This document shows, piece by piece, positions 25,646 to 34,837 of a stretch of DNA of 64,000 nucleotides. The DNA is taken from positions 273,879 through 337,878 of the forward strand of contig NZ_AJYQ02000137.1 in assembly GCF_000287055.2 (NCBI RefSeq), written 5' to 3'. The notes below the pieces were generated by a model. The model ran no database searches. It was not told where the DNA came from and saw only the letters and a program-made list of their open reading frames with translations. Position 1 is the stretch's first letter. Each line of letters starts with the position of its first letter. Both the position numbers and the translations under genes were made by a program. This DNA is from Vibrio genomosp. F10 str. ZF-129 (GTDB taxonomy: Bacteria > Pseudomonadota > Gammaproteobacteria > Enterobacterales > Vibrionaceae).

Positions 25646-26329
25646 GTGTTGAAATTTAACCAGATAAGTAAGCGGTATCGTTTAGGTCAGCAAAGTGTTC
25701 CAGCACTCGTCGAAGCCAGTGGTTTGATTGCTAAAGCGGAAATGGTGGCACTGTGTGGGCCGTCGGGGTCAGGCAAGAGTACATTGCTTAACATTCTTGG
25801 CATGTTAGATATGGATTACCAAGGCGAAGTGACGTTAGCCGGTGTCCCTTATCCAAAAGATCCTATGGCTGCGGCCAAGATACGCAGAAGCCAGCTAGGG
25901 TTTGTGTTCCAAAAATTTAATCTCGTCCCTGTGATGACGGCATGGGAAAATGTGGCTTATCCATTGATGCTAAATGGATTCTCTATCGCTGAACAAAAAC
26001 AGCAAGCCATAGAAATGTTAGGTAAAGTGGGATTAGAGGAATTCGCTCTTCATCGCCCTGATAATTTGTCTGGTGGGCAACAGCAGCGAGTGGCTATCGC
26101 TCGTGCGCTGGTGCACAAGCCTGAAATCGTCATTGCAGATGAGCCGACGGCAAGCTTAGATAGCCATACCGCAAGCTTAGTCATCGATATTATGAAATCA
26201 CTGGGTCAAGAAATGAGCACTACATTTATTGTGGCCACTCACGATCCAAGAATGGCATCACATTGTGACCGAACTATCGAGTTACTTGATGGTTGCATTA
26301 ATCAGGAGGTGATCAAATGGGCAAGCTAA
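25646..26329 (+). CDS. ABC transporter ATP-binding protein (MacB/LolD type)
   Basis: This 227-residue ATPase carries GPSGSGKST (Walker A, about 38-46), Q-loop FQKFNLVPVMTAWENV, signature LSGGQQQR, Walker B VIADEPTASLD and the switch histidine in ATHDPR. The sequence type is that of the LolD/MacB/FtsE branch, which drives mechanotransmission rather than substrate translocation through the membrane. The GTG start at 25646 sits 5 bases after TAGGAGG. It overlaps the permease gene by 13 bases, so the two form one transporter. Confidence 0.93.
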   Translation: MLKFNQISKRYRLGQQSVPALVEASGLIAKAEMVALCGPSGSGKSTLLNILGMLDMDYQGEVTLAGVPYPKDPMAAAKIRRSQLGFVFQKFNLVPVMTAWENVAYPLMLNGFSIAEQKQQAIEMLGKVGLEEFALHRPDNLSGGQQQRVAIARALVHKPEIVIADEPTASLDSHTASLVIDIMKSLGQEMSTTFIVATHDPRMASHCDRTIELLDGCINQEVIKWAS

Positions 26330-27576
26330 TTCCTCATTCACTGCGTATTGCTTATCTTAATTTGCAACGTAATGGCCGCCGAAGCTTGTTGTCGGTCTTG
26401 ATTGTTGCCATTGCTGTTTTTGCTTTGACAAGCGCAGGTGGGTTTGGCCTTTATACCTATGACTCGTTACAGGAATCAACCGCCAGAGACACTGGGCACT
26501 TAACTCTGAGTCAACCTGGCTTTTTTGAACAAGATGAGGAAATGCCTCTTGCTAATGGGTTGGCGAACACCGAGAGCATTGTGAAGCAATTACTGGCCAA
26601 CCAAAACGTTCGAGGGGTGCAACCTAGGATTGAATTTACCGGACTGGTTTCTAATGGCACGAAATCAACAATCTTTGTCGGGACTGGTGTGAATGACCGT
26701 GAGTTTGATATGAAAGGGCCATTTTTAGACGTCAGGAAAGGCAAAACGTTATCAAACACGCAATCACCACGCTATGACGCGACTGAACCAGAAGTGATGC
26801 TGGCTGTTGATCTTGCTAAAAATTTGAATGTCACGACGAATGACTGGGTGACACTGCTCGCCACAACCAGTGATGGTGCTCTCAATGCGTTTGATTTTAA
26901 AGTCCGAGGCATCTACTCAACGGGGGTTCCTGAACTTGATAAAAGGCAGCTTTATCTGCATATCGAATCGGTTCAGAGTCTACTGGCCAGTCACAAAATC
27001 AGCACATTGTCGGTCTTTTTATACGGAACAGAACAAACAGCGCAAACTCAAGGTTGGGTTGAAGATCAGCTCAATGGTATGAATCTAGAACAAGCGGTCG
27101 AAGTGACGCCGTGGGAAAAAAGAGCGTTCTATTATAAGCGAGTGAAAGATCTTTATGATCGTATTTTTGGCATCATGGGAGCGGTAATGGCGTTGGTCGT
27201 TTTTGTTGCTCTGTTTAATACCATGACGATGTCAGTGACAGAACGCACCCGTGAGATTGGCACTTTATCCGCGTTGGGTACTTACCCAAATGAGATCGTT
27301 TCCGGATTTGTGCGAGAAGCGGGTTTACTCGCTATTCTGGGCGCATTAATGGGGGGAGCAATGACGTTAGCAACCAGTCTGATATTACTCGTCGCCGAAG
27401 TGCAGATGCCACCACCACCGGGACAAACCGATGGCTATCCATTGAACATCTATTTCTCTGCTGAGTTACTGGCGTATTGCGCAGCGGGCGTTGTGATCAT
27501 TTGTGTGGGTGCAGCTTGGATATCAGCGCGTAAAGGCGTGAATAAACCGATTACAGAGGCTCTGGTGTATGTTTAA
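26317..27576 (+). CDS. ABC transporter permease, FtsX/MacB type
   Basis: The 419-residue protein has one N-terminal helix (LSVLIVAIAVFALTSAGG), a large periplasmic domain of MacB_PCD type (about 45-270) and three C-terminal helices (IFGIMGAVMALVVFVALFNTMTMSV, AGLLAILGALMGGAMTLATSLIL, LLAYCAAGVVIICVGAAWI). TERTREIGTLSALG is the family coupling helix. This is the architecture of LolC/E and MacB. No separate membrane-fusion protein is encoded nearby. The start lies inside the ATPase gene and the stop inside the LolA-like gene, indicating coupled expression. Confidence 0.9.
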   Translation: MGKLIPHSLRIAYLNLQRNGRRSLLSVLIVAIAVFALTSAGGFGLYTYDSLQESTARDTGHLTLSQPGFFEQDEEMPLANGLANTESIVKQLLANQNVRGVQPRIEFTGLVSNGTKSTIFVGTGVNDREFDMKGPFLDVRKGKTLSNTQSPRYDATEPEVMLAVDLAKNLNVTTNDWVTLLATTSDGALNAFDFKVRGIYSTGVPELDKRQLYLHIESVQSLLASHKISTLSVFLYGTEQTAQTQGWVEDQLNGMNLEQAVEVTPWEKRAFYYKRVKDLYDRIFGIMGAVMALVVFVALFNTMTMSVTERTREIGTLSALGTYPNEIVSGFVREAGLLAILGALMGGAMTLATSLILLVAEVQMPPPPGQTDGYPLNIYFSAELLAYCAAGVVIICVGAAWISARKGVNKPITEALVYV

Positions 27577-28396
27577 TCTCAATAGAAATGTCCCATCATC
27601 ATGGGCGAGGTTCAGCTCTTTTCCGAAAGCCGTTTTGCTACTAGCGCTGTCGAGCGTATCAGTGATGGCGCAAGAAACGAATACGGTTCAAGGTGAAAGT
27701 AAGATGGATGTTGAGGCGATGATCAAAGCGGCTGATGGATACCGAATGGGTGAAAGCTCAGCAAAAGCGGTTTCTCTAGTGTCATTGTATGAAAATCAAG
27801 TCCTTGATCAAACGCGTGAATACCATGTTTATAGCCGGCCAAACCGAGAGTCATTAGTGGTCTTTAAGTCTCAAGTAGAAGCGGGACAAAAAATGCTCAT
27901 GCTGGGGGATAATTACTGGTTATTGATGCCCAAAAGTCGTCGCCCAATACGCATTACGCCGATGCAAAAGCTATTAGGTGAAGCCTCGGTTGGAGACATC
28001 TCGACCTTAACATGGAGTGAAGACTATCAAGGCCAATGGGTCAGCAACGAATCGATTTCCCAAGACTCTGGCGAGACGATTAAAACTAACCGATTATCAT
28101 TAACGGCCACAACCACAGGTGCAAGTTACCAGAAAATTGATCTGTGGTTAGATGAGGGCAATCACTTTCCAATCAAAGCCGATTTGTATTTACGTTCAGG
28201 AAAGTTAGCAAAGCAAGCTTGGTTTGAATCCGGTCAGAGAGACGGACACCTACGAGTGATCTCGATGACGCTGCTCGACAGAATTCAACCCGCTAAAAAA
28301 ACGGTTATTGAGTATAAAACCATTGAAGCGATGGAACTCGATGAAAAGTATTACAACCCCGCTTATCTGACTCGTAACAAGTCGGTTGATCTATAA
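27569..28396 (+). CDS. LolA-like outer-membrane lipoprotein-sorting protein
   Basis: A signal peptide (KAVLLLALSSVSVMA) leads into a periplasmic domain of the LolA-like family often annotated as outer membrane lipoprotein-sorting protein. The marker region is LVVFKSQVEAGQKMLMLGDNYWLLMPKSRRPIRITPMQKLLGEASVGD, and the later KIDLWLDEGNHFPIKADLY fits the same fold. Such proteins form a half-barrel that can carry a lipid-like chain across the periplasm. It overlaps the permease gene by eight bases and is followed within six bases by an outer-membrane barrel gene, suggesting a periplasmic shuttle between them. This is not the housekeeping LolA, which is smaller. Confidence 0.8.
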   Translation: MFNLNRNVPSSWARFSSFPKAVLLLALSSVSVMAQETNTVQGESKMDVEAMIKAADGYRMGESSAKAVSLVSLYENQVLDQTREYHVYSRPNRESLVVFKSQVEAGQKMLMLGDNYWLLMPKSRRPIRITPMQKLLGEASVGDISTLTWSEDYQGQWVSNESISQDSGETIKTNRLSLTATTTGASYQKIDLWLDEGNHFPIKADLYLRSGKLAKQAWFESGQRDGHLRVISMTLLDRIQPAKKTVIEYKTIEAMELDEKYYNPAYLTRNKSVDL

Positions 28397-28401
28397 CGGT
28401 G

Positions 28402-29721
28402 ATGGACATGATGACACAGGGAACGTCGCGGTGGTCTTACAAGCTAATGGTGCCACTCAGTTGGTTATTGTGCAGTGTTGCGATAATGGTGAGCACCCAT
28501 GCGGGGAGTTCGGATCTTAGCCTAGACTGGGACTGGCAGCTAAGTCTTAACCAAACGGCGCATCGAGAAACCGTATTGCTGGGGCAACCCAAACGTTCAG
28601 ACACGGGAACACTTGATGCACTCATCGATGTTCAGGCGAGCTGGAAAGAACTTACGGGTTTATTTGCATTAAAAGGCAATGCGCTATGGAGTAACGACGA
28701 TACGCGTTCTCTTGATACAGATGTCATCGTACAAGAATTGTTTTGGCAGGGGAGTACTGAAGCATGGGAACAATCGGTTGATTTAACGTTGGGTAAAGTG
28801 AGATTAGACTGGGGAGTGGGTTATGGTTACCGACCTTTAGATATATTCAAACCTTATCGTAGAAACCCTATCGGTATCCAAGTTGAGGAAGGGGCTGGAA
28901 CTGCGATGGCCTCATATTTTGATATGAGTGGAGAATGGAGCCTAGTGTATACCGATTCTTCGTGGACGCAGCAGCAAGGCTCAGAATTAGAAAAACAGTC
29001 CCAACAGCAGGGTTTTGGCCTTCGTCGATACGCATTACTGGGTGACAGTGAATGGCAAGGTATCGCTTACTATGACGATGTTCGACACGGCTTGGTTGGC
29101 GGTTCATTTGTTACGGTTGTGGATCCGGCCTGGGCGCTTCACGTTTCTGCTGTCTATCAACGTCAGTACCTGGCTTATCAGCAAGGGGAGCCATTCCAAG
29201 CCGTGAGTCTGTCTACACAACATCATGGTTATCAGTCACTCATTGGCATGAACTGGGCAAGCAGTACTGGGCACAATATCATCATGGAGTATTGGTTTGA
29301 TAGCCGAAGTTGGAGCCGCGATGAATGGCATCAAGCTTTTGAACGAGAGACGGATCTTGCTTCAAATCCACACACGTTGCCATTGGCGTCCTCCTACGCT
29401 CAGGGATTCAATCATGCCAATCTTGTGCAGCACAATATGATGTTTCATTGGTCGTTGAATTCAGCGAGTTGGAGCCATTGGGAATGGAGCAACAATTGGT
29501 TGTGGCTGAATGACTTTGAGCCGACATTTGATGTCATTGTCTCACCGCAAGATGGCGGGTTGATCGCGACTCAGTGGCTGAACTACCAAATGTATGATTC
29601 AGGCTATACGTCATTCAATGTTGAGCTGGCCGCTCGATTTTTAGGGGGCAGTAGCGATTCGGTGTATGCAAACTTACCTGATAAGCATATGATTCTATTA
29701 AACCTGAAAGGAAAATTCTGA
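28402..29721 (+). CDS. Predicted outer-membrane beta-barrel protein
   Basis: A signal peptide (LMVPLSWLLCSVAIMVSTHAGS) is followed by alternating amphipathic strands rich in Trp/Tyr (SLDWDWQLSLNQ, GLFALKGNALWS, WSLVYTDSSW, SFNVELAARFLGG) and the chain ends in Phe (LLNLKGKF), the usual outer-membrane barrel signature. LTLGKVRLDWGVGYGYRPLDIFKP resembles a loop-strand of DUF1302/alginate-export-like barrels, but I cannot assign a family firmly. At about 440 residues it could form 14-18 strands. ATG 28402 and GTG 28399 are both possible starts. Its place after a LolA-like gene suggests it receives or exposes the exported material. Confidence 0.7.
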   Translation: MDMMTQGTSRWSYKLMVPLSWLLCSVAIMVSTHAGSSDLSLDWDWQLSLNQTAHRETVLLGQPKRSDTGTLDALIDVQASWKELTGLFALKGNALWSNDDTRSLDTDVIVQELFWQGSTEAWEQSVDLTLGKVRLDWGVGYGYRPLDIFKPYRRNPIGIQVEEGAGTAMASYFDMSGEWSLVYTDSSWTQQQGSELEKQSQQQGFGLRRYALLGDSEWQGIAYYDDVRHGLVGGSFVTVVDPAWALHVSAVYQRQYLAYQQGEPFQAVSLSTQHHGYQSLIGMNWASSTGHNIIMEYWFDSRSWSRDEWHQAFERETDLASNPHTLPLASSYAQGFNHANLVQHNMMFHWSLNSASWSHWEWSNNWLWLNDFEPTFDVIVSPQDGGLIATQWLNYQMYDSGYTSFNVELAARFLGGSSDSVYANLPDKHMILLNLKGKF

Positions 29722-29723
29722 AC

Positions 29724-30791
29724 ATGAAACGATGTGCCTCATTAGTAAAAAACACAGAGAAAAGAATAGAAAATAGTGCGTTCAAGAGTCTGTTTCTTAC
29801 CAGCCTTTTTTGCCTAGCGATTGCCATTCTTACGTTCTTTATTTGGTCGGGTCCGTTCATTGAGCATCTATTGATCAGTTTTGGCTATGGCTATAGCGCG
29901 GTATTCAGTGCGCTTATCATTTCTTATTTTCGTCCAGATCTTGGTATCCAATGGGTCAATGCGTTTTCGCTGACTCTGTCGATGATTCTGGGTACTTGCA
30001 ATGCGGCATTTTTGCTAGAAGGGTATAGCAATTTTGACAGCCTGCCTGAACTCAAACCAGTCATTCTTCTTGGTTTTATCTTTACGGTGATATGCTTTTT
30101 CTATTTTTATATCTACGAACAAAAACTACTGACCCAGAAAGAGCTTGAAACGACCAAACGCAAACAAGCTGAACAAGAAAAAGCACTGGTCATGAGTCAG
30201 TTAAAACAACTTCAAAGCCAAATTGAACCACATTTTTTATTCAACACATTAGCCAATATTAATGCCTTGATTGACTCTCAGCCGAAAGATGCACGACGGA
30301 TGCTTGAAAAGCTCACGGATTTGTTGCGAGGCACGCTAAAAAGTAACCGCCAGTCGAACACATCACTGGTTGGTGAACTTGAACTCGTGGATGCCTATTT
30401 AAGCATTCAGAAGATTCGGTTAGGTGATCGACTGACTTATCATATCGATAACCAGCTAACTAACGATGTTGTTTTTCCACCGTTACTCATTCAACCTTTG
30501 GTCGAGAATGCGATCCAGCATGGTATAGAGCCGAAAGCTGCTGGTGGTTCAGTGACGGTTTTAGTGGTAAAAGAACAGAGTATGGTGAGTATATCGGTCA
30601 TCGACAATGGTATTGGATTGATGTTGGAATCTAAGAACGCGGGACATGGTATAGGCCTAGAAAACATTCGACAACGTATGAAAGTCCTTTTTTCTGATGA
30701 GGCGAATTTTGCAATTGTTGAAAATAAGCAAGGTGGCGTCACCGCCAAGCTTCAGATTAAATTGACAGACTTGGAATTATTACAGAGGTAA
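29724..30791 (+). CDS. LytS/YehU-type sensor histidine kinase
   Basis: This kinase has an N-terminal membrane part of about four helices (LTSLFCLAIAILTFFIW, GYSAVFSALIISYF, ILGTCNAAFLLEG, VILLGFIFTVICFFYFYIY), a short coiled coil (KELETTKRKQAEQEKALVM), then the His_kinase domain with the phosphoacceptor in QIEPHFLFNTLANINAL and a HATPase domain with PLVENAIQHGIEP and NGIGL. There is no large periplasmic sensor, so the signal is probably sensed in the membrane or through a partner such as the adjacent transporter. It starts 2 bases after the barrel gene and is followed at 4 bases by its regulator. Confidence 0.92.
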   Translation: MKRCASLVKNTEKRIENSAFKSLFLTSLFCLAIAILTFFIWSGPFIEHLLISFGYGYSAVFSALIISYFRPDLGIQWVNAFSLTLSMILGTCNAAFLLEGYSNFDSLPELKPVILLGFIFTVICFFYFYIYEQKLLTQKELETTKRKQAEQEKALVMSQLKQLQSQIEPHFLFNTLANINALIDSQPKDARRMLEKLTDLLRGTLKSNRQSNTSLVGELELVDAYLSIQKIRLGDRLTYHIDNQLTNDVVFPPLLIQPLVENAIQHGIEPKAAGGSVTVLVVKEQSMVSISVIDNGIGLMLESKNAGHGIGLENIRQRMKVLFSDEANFAIVENKQGGVTAKLQIKLTDLELLQR

Positions 30792-30795
30792 CAAG

Positions 30796-31590
30796 ATGAC
30801 GCGCAGTATGCCAGTAACCGCCATTATCGCGGATGATGAACCGTTACTGAGGCACCATTTTAGTAAAGCGTTGGCAGAGCATTGGCCGGAGTTAGATATC
30901 GTTGCATTGGCTGAAAATGGCGAACAAGCCTTAGAGCAGATCGAGAAACACCAACCTGATATTGTCTTTTTAGATATAAATATGCCGCTTCAAGATGGTA
31001 TGAGCGTAGCTAAAACTCTTGCGACTCGGCAAAGTAAAACCAAAGTGGTCTTTATTACGGCTTACGATGAGTTTGCCGTACAGGCCTTTGAGACGAGTGC
31101 TGTGGATTATCTGCTTAAACCTGTGTCGGATATGCGACTAGCGCAATGTGTTGATAAGTTAAAAATACAGATGCAAGTTCAAGATTCGCCTGAAGTGTCA
31201 GATGTTTCATCGCTCATCGACCAAATCCAAAAGATGACACTTAAAGCCAAGCCAACCTATTTGACTTGGATAAAAGCCGCCAAAGGCGATGACATCCATT
31301 TAATATCGCTGAAAGATGTCTTGTATTTTAAAGCGGAAGATAAATACATTTCATTGTATAAGAAAGATGATAAAGGGTGTGTTGAGTACCTACTGCGCAC
31401 ATCCCTTAAGGAGCTTTTGCATCAACTCGACCCAGATATGTTTTGGCAAATCCATCGTTCGAGTGTCGTGAACGTATCCGCCATAGAAAAGGTAAAAAAA
31501 GACTTTTCTGGCAGAATGTTCGTGCATATTGGTGAGGCAAAACTCCCAGTGAGTCGAGCAATGCAACCGCAATTTACGAATTTGTGGTAA
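30796..31590 (+). CDS. LytTR-family response regulator
   Basis: The receiver domain (about 1-120) has the acidic pocket IADDEP, phospho-acceptor Asp in VFLDINMPLQDG and Lys in YLLKPVSD. A LytTR DNA-binding domain follows (about 155-262), with IHLISLKDVLYFKAEDKYISLY and the hallmark FWQIHRSSVVNVSAIEKV. It is the partner of the preceding LytS-type kinase and the last gene of the operon, so it probably controls the transporter genes upstream. RBS GAGGTAAC precedes the ATG. Confidence 0.92.
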   Translation: MTRSMPVTAIIADDEPLLRHHFSKALAEHWPELDIVALAENGEQALEQIEKHQPDIVFLDINMPLQDGMSVAKTLATRQSKTKVVFITAYDEFAVQAFETSAVDYLLKPVSDMRLAQCVDKLKIQMQVQDSPEVSDVSSLIDQIQKMTLKAKPTYLTWIKAAKGDDIHLISLKDVLYFKAEDKYISLYKKDDKGCVEYLLRTSLKELLHQLDPDMFWQIHRSSVVNVSAIEKVKKDFSGRMFVHIGEAKLPVSRAMQPQFTNLW

Positions 31591-31663
31591 CTCGTTTTTT
31601 TTGCCAACGAAACGGTTTACCAACGAACGTTATGCCAAAGCACTTTTGTTAACAACCCTCGGG

Positions 31664-33229
31664 TTAAATTAACTTAAATTTGATGAATTCCTTAGGTTTC
31701 ATAGGAGCGGAAAAGTAGTACCCCTGTATGTATCGGATACCGAGTTCACTCAGTTGCTCTATCTGCTCTCGGGTTTCTACGCCTTCCGCGATGACTTTCA
31801 TATTGAGTTCATCACCCAGATTGATCATCGATATCAATACTGGTGTGATCGCCGTCTCTGACCGTAATCCATTCACAAATACTTTGTCGATTTTTAGTGC
31901 GTTAAATGGGTGCTGGCGAATGAAATTCAACCCTGAATATCCGGTCCCAAAATCATCAACGGCGACTTTGAATCCCAAATCGCTGAGTATACTGAGTGAG
32001 AAAGTCGCGTGATCCAATTCTCGGTTGGTGTAATCATTATTTTCGGTGATCTCAAGAAGTAGAATCGGAACAATATCTGGATGTCGTTTCGAATACTCGA
32101 TTAAATAGTCAATGAAATCGGAATCAATAATCAGCTGACGACTAATGTTGAGGCTGATGTACTGCCCTTTGAGTTCTTTTTGGTGCGTATAGATGAAAGA
32201 AGTCACGGACTTGATGATTAACTTGGTGATTTGATCGATCACACCCATACGTTCGGCCAATGGAATAAACATATCCGGTGGAATAATTCCTTGTGACCGA
32301 TGATGCCAGCGTATTAGAGCTTCGCTTCCAGCGATTCGTTTCTCTACGATGTCCACAATCGGCTGAAGGTAGAGTTTTAGGTCGCCATCGTCAATGGCTT
32401 GCAACAAAGAATACTCTAGAGATTGCCTCGTTATTCTATAGTTACGTATAGCCAAATAAACCAGTGAAAGCATGGCTGCGATAAGCAGTGTCTGCCAGAA
32501 ATGTTGACCGAAGTGGTAAAGGTAAGAAGCGTGATTGAGATGCAGAGTGATTGATAAAGGGTACAAGTGGGATGAAAAACTGAACAATCTAACGGCAGAA
32601 TCAACGGACCCTTCACCACTTTGAATCGTCTGACTTAGTACCGTGATCGTATAACCAAATTCCTGTTCAGAGAGATCAGGGGAAACAAGACCTAAGAATT
32701 GATTAGGAGCTAATAACGCATTTGCGCCAGCACCACTGTCATTTTCGTCATGGGCAAAAATAAAGAAAGTTTGCAGTCGACTCTTAGAGATGGTCAAAGA
32801 AATGGTGATGTTGTTAGACGAGTCTTCTAATCGTTGTAGTATGGAAGAAGACAGGCGAATATTGGCTGCTCCTTCGTTACTGGTACAAAAAACCACCCCA
32901 TCTTTATACAGGCCTATTTCTTTGAGCATGGTTGAATGGAAGACATGCCCTCGTATCGCCAGCACATCGTCACGCTCACAAGCAGAGGACACTTGATTTT
33001 TTAGTGACATTAGATTTTTTGCTGTTTCACCGATGTACTGTTCTAACAGATGAATCGATTGCTTTCCTTGTGTTTTTGCGTGGTTGTTGGTGGTATAGAA
33101 ATTAACAATAGCGGAAACGGTGAACACACTGACGAATATGATACCAATAGGGATGGTAGCACGTATGTTCTTTCTAGCTAGGTGTAACAGCGAAGAGGGT
33201 GAGGCTTCAGTCTGCTTGTTATATTTCAT
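31664..33229 (-). CDS. CSS-motif EAL-domain c-di-GMP phosphodiesterase
   Basis: This 521-residue inner-membrane protein has two helices (about 18-42 and 240-262) bracketing a periplasmic CSS-type domain with cysteines in SSACERDDV and VVFCTSNEGA; such domains act as thiol/disulfide-responsive sensors in related enzymes. The C-terminal EAL domain is intact: SEALIRWHH, LNISRQLI, LEITENN, DDFGTGYSGLNFIRQH, LKIDKVFV and IAEGVETREQ, so hydrolysis of c-di-GMP is expected. There is no GGDEF domain. It is convergent with the LytTR gene and is probably transcribed alone. Confidence 0.9.
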   Translation of the reverse strand: MKYNKQTEASPSSLLHLARKNIRATIPIGIIFVSVFTVSAIVNFYTTNNHAKTQGKQSIHLLEQYIGETAKNLMSLKNQVSSACERDDVLAIRGHVFHSTMLKEIGLYKDGVVFCTSNEGAANIRLSSSILQRLEDSSNNITISLTISKSRLQTFFIFAHDENDSGAGANALLAPNQFLGLVSPDLSEQEFGYTITVLSQTIQSGEGSVDSAVRLFSFSSHLYPLSITLHLNHASYLYHFGQHFWQTLLIAAMLSLVYLAIRNYRITRQSLEYSLLQAIDDGDLKLYLQPIVDIVEKRIAGSEALIRWHHRSQGIIPPDMFIPLAERMGVIDQITKLIIKSVTSFIYTHQKELKGQYISLNISRQLIIDSDFIDYLIEYSKRHPDIVPILLLEITENNDYTNRELDHATFSLSILSDLGFKVAVDDFGTGYSGLNFIRQHPFNALKIDKVFVNGLRSETAITPVLISMINLGDELNMKVIAEGVETREQIEQLSELGIRYIQGYYFSAPMKPKEFIKFKLI

Positions 33230-33390
33230 GATAAGTAATGGCCAACATTTTGTTCTTATTTAACGGTATGTACTGATTTAACTATATGCACATTTGTTAA
33301 AAAGAGAATCCCATTTTACGTTATCTATAAAAATTAATACCTAACTCATTATTTTTAGAACTTTAGTTGATGGTTTTGTTTGTTATCTAT

Positions 33391-33426
33391 ACCGAATTTG
33401 ATAATGATACCGAATTTGATAAAAAG
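33391..33426. repeat. Two 18-bp tandem repeats upstream of the CSS-EAL gene
   Basis: ACCGAATTTGATAA occurs at 33391 and 33409, giving two 18-base units with 14 identical leading positions. The second runs into the terminator of the Dcu gene. Confidence 0.7.
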
Positions 33427-33464
33427 CACCTTCGTTCATGTTCAGGCTAAAATGAAGGTGCTTT
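33420..33464 (-). terminator. Rho-independent terminator of the Dcu transporter gene
   Basis: AAAGCACCTTC and GAAGGTGCTTT form an 11-bp stem; on the minus strand the second arm is followed by a run of five T. It lies 45 bases after the Dcu stop codon. Confidence 0.8.
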
Positions 33465-33508
33465 GTTTATCAATTAATTCATGCTCGACTCGAATAGAGA
33501 ACTATTGC

Positions 33509-34837
33509 TTATCCTATGATCACTTGACCCAATACATAACCAAGACAACAGGCACTGATGACTCCGATTAAGCCGACTGACATAAATGAGTGGTTAAAGT
33601 ACCATTTACCAATCTTAGTGGTACCAGAGCTGTCAAAATTGACGGTAGCGATATCAGAAGGATAATTTGGGATAAAGAAATAGCCATATACCGCTGGCAT
33701 CAATCCTATCAGGAGTGCAGGATCTAAGCCGAGCCCTAACCCGACGGGTAACATCATTCGCGCGGTTGCCGCTTGAGAGTTAACCACCACAGACACTATG
33801 AACAGAGCTAATGCAAAGGTCCAAGGGTAGGCGGTCACCATATCTACGATGCCAGAACGAAATTGTGGCATCGCGTACTGGAAGTAAGTATCAGACATCC
33901 ATGCAATACCAAAAATGGCAATCGCTGCCACCATCCCTGATTTAAATACCACGCCATTAGGCACATCTCTTGGATCCGTTTTTGTTGCGAGCAGAATGAC
34001 ACCACCAAAACAAAGCATCATCATTTGAATGATAACGGCCATGCTTATTGGTTTGCTTCCTGCCTCAATGGTTCTAATTTCAGGGATCATAGCAATGAGA
34101 ACAATCAGCACAATCGAGCTGAGAAAGATTAAAACCGCGTTGCGAGATGATGAAGGCAGTTTCACATCCAGCGAGGTTGCGGTTGTGTTGAGAATACGTT
34201 CGCGCCACTCTGGATCTTTCATGCGAGCCTGATAATCAGGGTCATCTTGAAGCTCTTTACCGCGCTTAAGGCTATACAAGGACATCAAAAGCGTACCAAA
34301 TAGAGTCGCAGGAACCGTCACCATAAGAATCGACAGCAGCGTTATCTCTTGCTGAATCTCAACCAACTGGGCCAGATAATACACAACAGCGGCTGAAATT
34401 GGTGAGGCAGTAATTGCAATTTGTGAGGCGACGGATGCAGCAGCCATCGGCCGTTCTGGTCGTATTCCATTTTTTAAGGCCACATCACCGATGATTGGCA
34501 TAATAGAATATACCGCATGGCCAGTACCCAATAAGAAGGTCATTGAGTAGGTAACGAAAGGCGCGATCAGCGTGACACGTTTAGGGTTCTTTCTTAGCAG
34601 GCGCTCCGCGACTTGAAGCATATACTTTAAACCGCCTGCGGCTTCTAATATGGAAGCACAAGTAACAACGGCTAAAATAATCAGCATTACGGTGACTGGT
34701 GGGGAGCTCGGCGGCATCTTAAAAACAAAGACCTCGACGACAAGGCCAATACCCGATACGACCCCAAGCCCAATCCCGCCGAAGCGAGAGCCTACATAGA
34801 GCACCAGTAACAAGAACAAGAATTCTAAATACAGCAT
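33509..34837 (-). CDS. Anaerobic C4-dicarboxylate transporter, DcuA/DcuB family
   Basis: This is a 442-residue inner-membrane carrier for fumarate, succinate, malate or aspartate, with about ten to twelve helices. Family segments are GGIGLGVVSGIGLVVEVFVF, AAGGLKYMLQVAERLLRKNPKRVTLIAPFVTY, GTGHAVYSIMPIIGDVALKNGIRPERPM and SQIAITASPISAAVVYY, with NYPSDIATVNFDSSGTTKIGK near the C-terminus. Some segments (FVFKMPPSSPPVTVML, GTGHAVYSI) are DcuB-like while ITASPISAAVVY is DcuA-like, so I leave the symbol open. It would serve fumarate respiration or aspartate uptake under low oxygen. A loose FNR-like site lies about 115 bases upstream. Confidence 0.9.
   Translation of the reverse strand: MLYLEFLFLLLVLYVGSRFGGIGLGVVSGIGLVVEVFVFKMPPSSPPVTVMLIILAVVTCASILEAAGGLKYMLQVAERLLRKNPKRVTLIAPFVTYSMTFLLGTGHAVYSIMPIIGDVALKNGIRPERPMAAASVASQIAITASPISAAVVYYLAQLVEIQQEITLLSILMVTVPATLFGTLLMSLYSLKRGKELQDDPDYQARMKDPEWRERILNTTATSLDVKLPSSSRNAVLIFLSSIVLIVLIAMIPEIRTIEAGSKPISMAVIIQMMMLCFGGVILLATKTDPRDVPNGVVFKSGMVAAIAIFGIAWMSDTYFQYAMPQFRSGIVDMVTAYPWTFALALFIVSVVVNSQAATARMMLPVGLGLGLDPALLIGLMPAVYGYFFIPNYPSDIATVNFDSSGTTKIGKWYFNHSFMSVGLIGVISACCLGYVLGQVIIG

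Noticed and set aside
31604..31635. CCAACGAA duplicated with a 16-base period after the LytTR gene
   Set aside because: Only eight positions match; could be chance and was left out of the repeat list.
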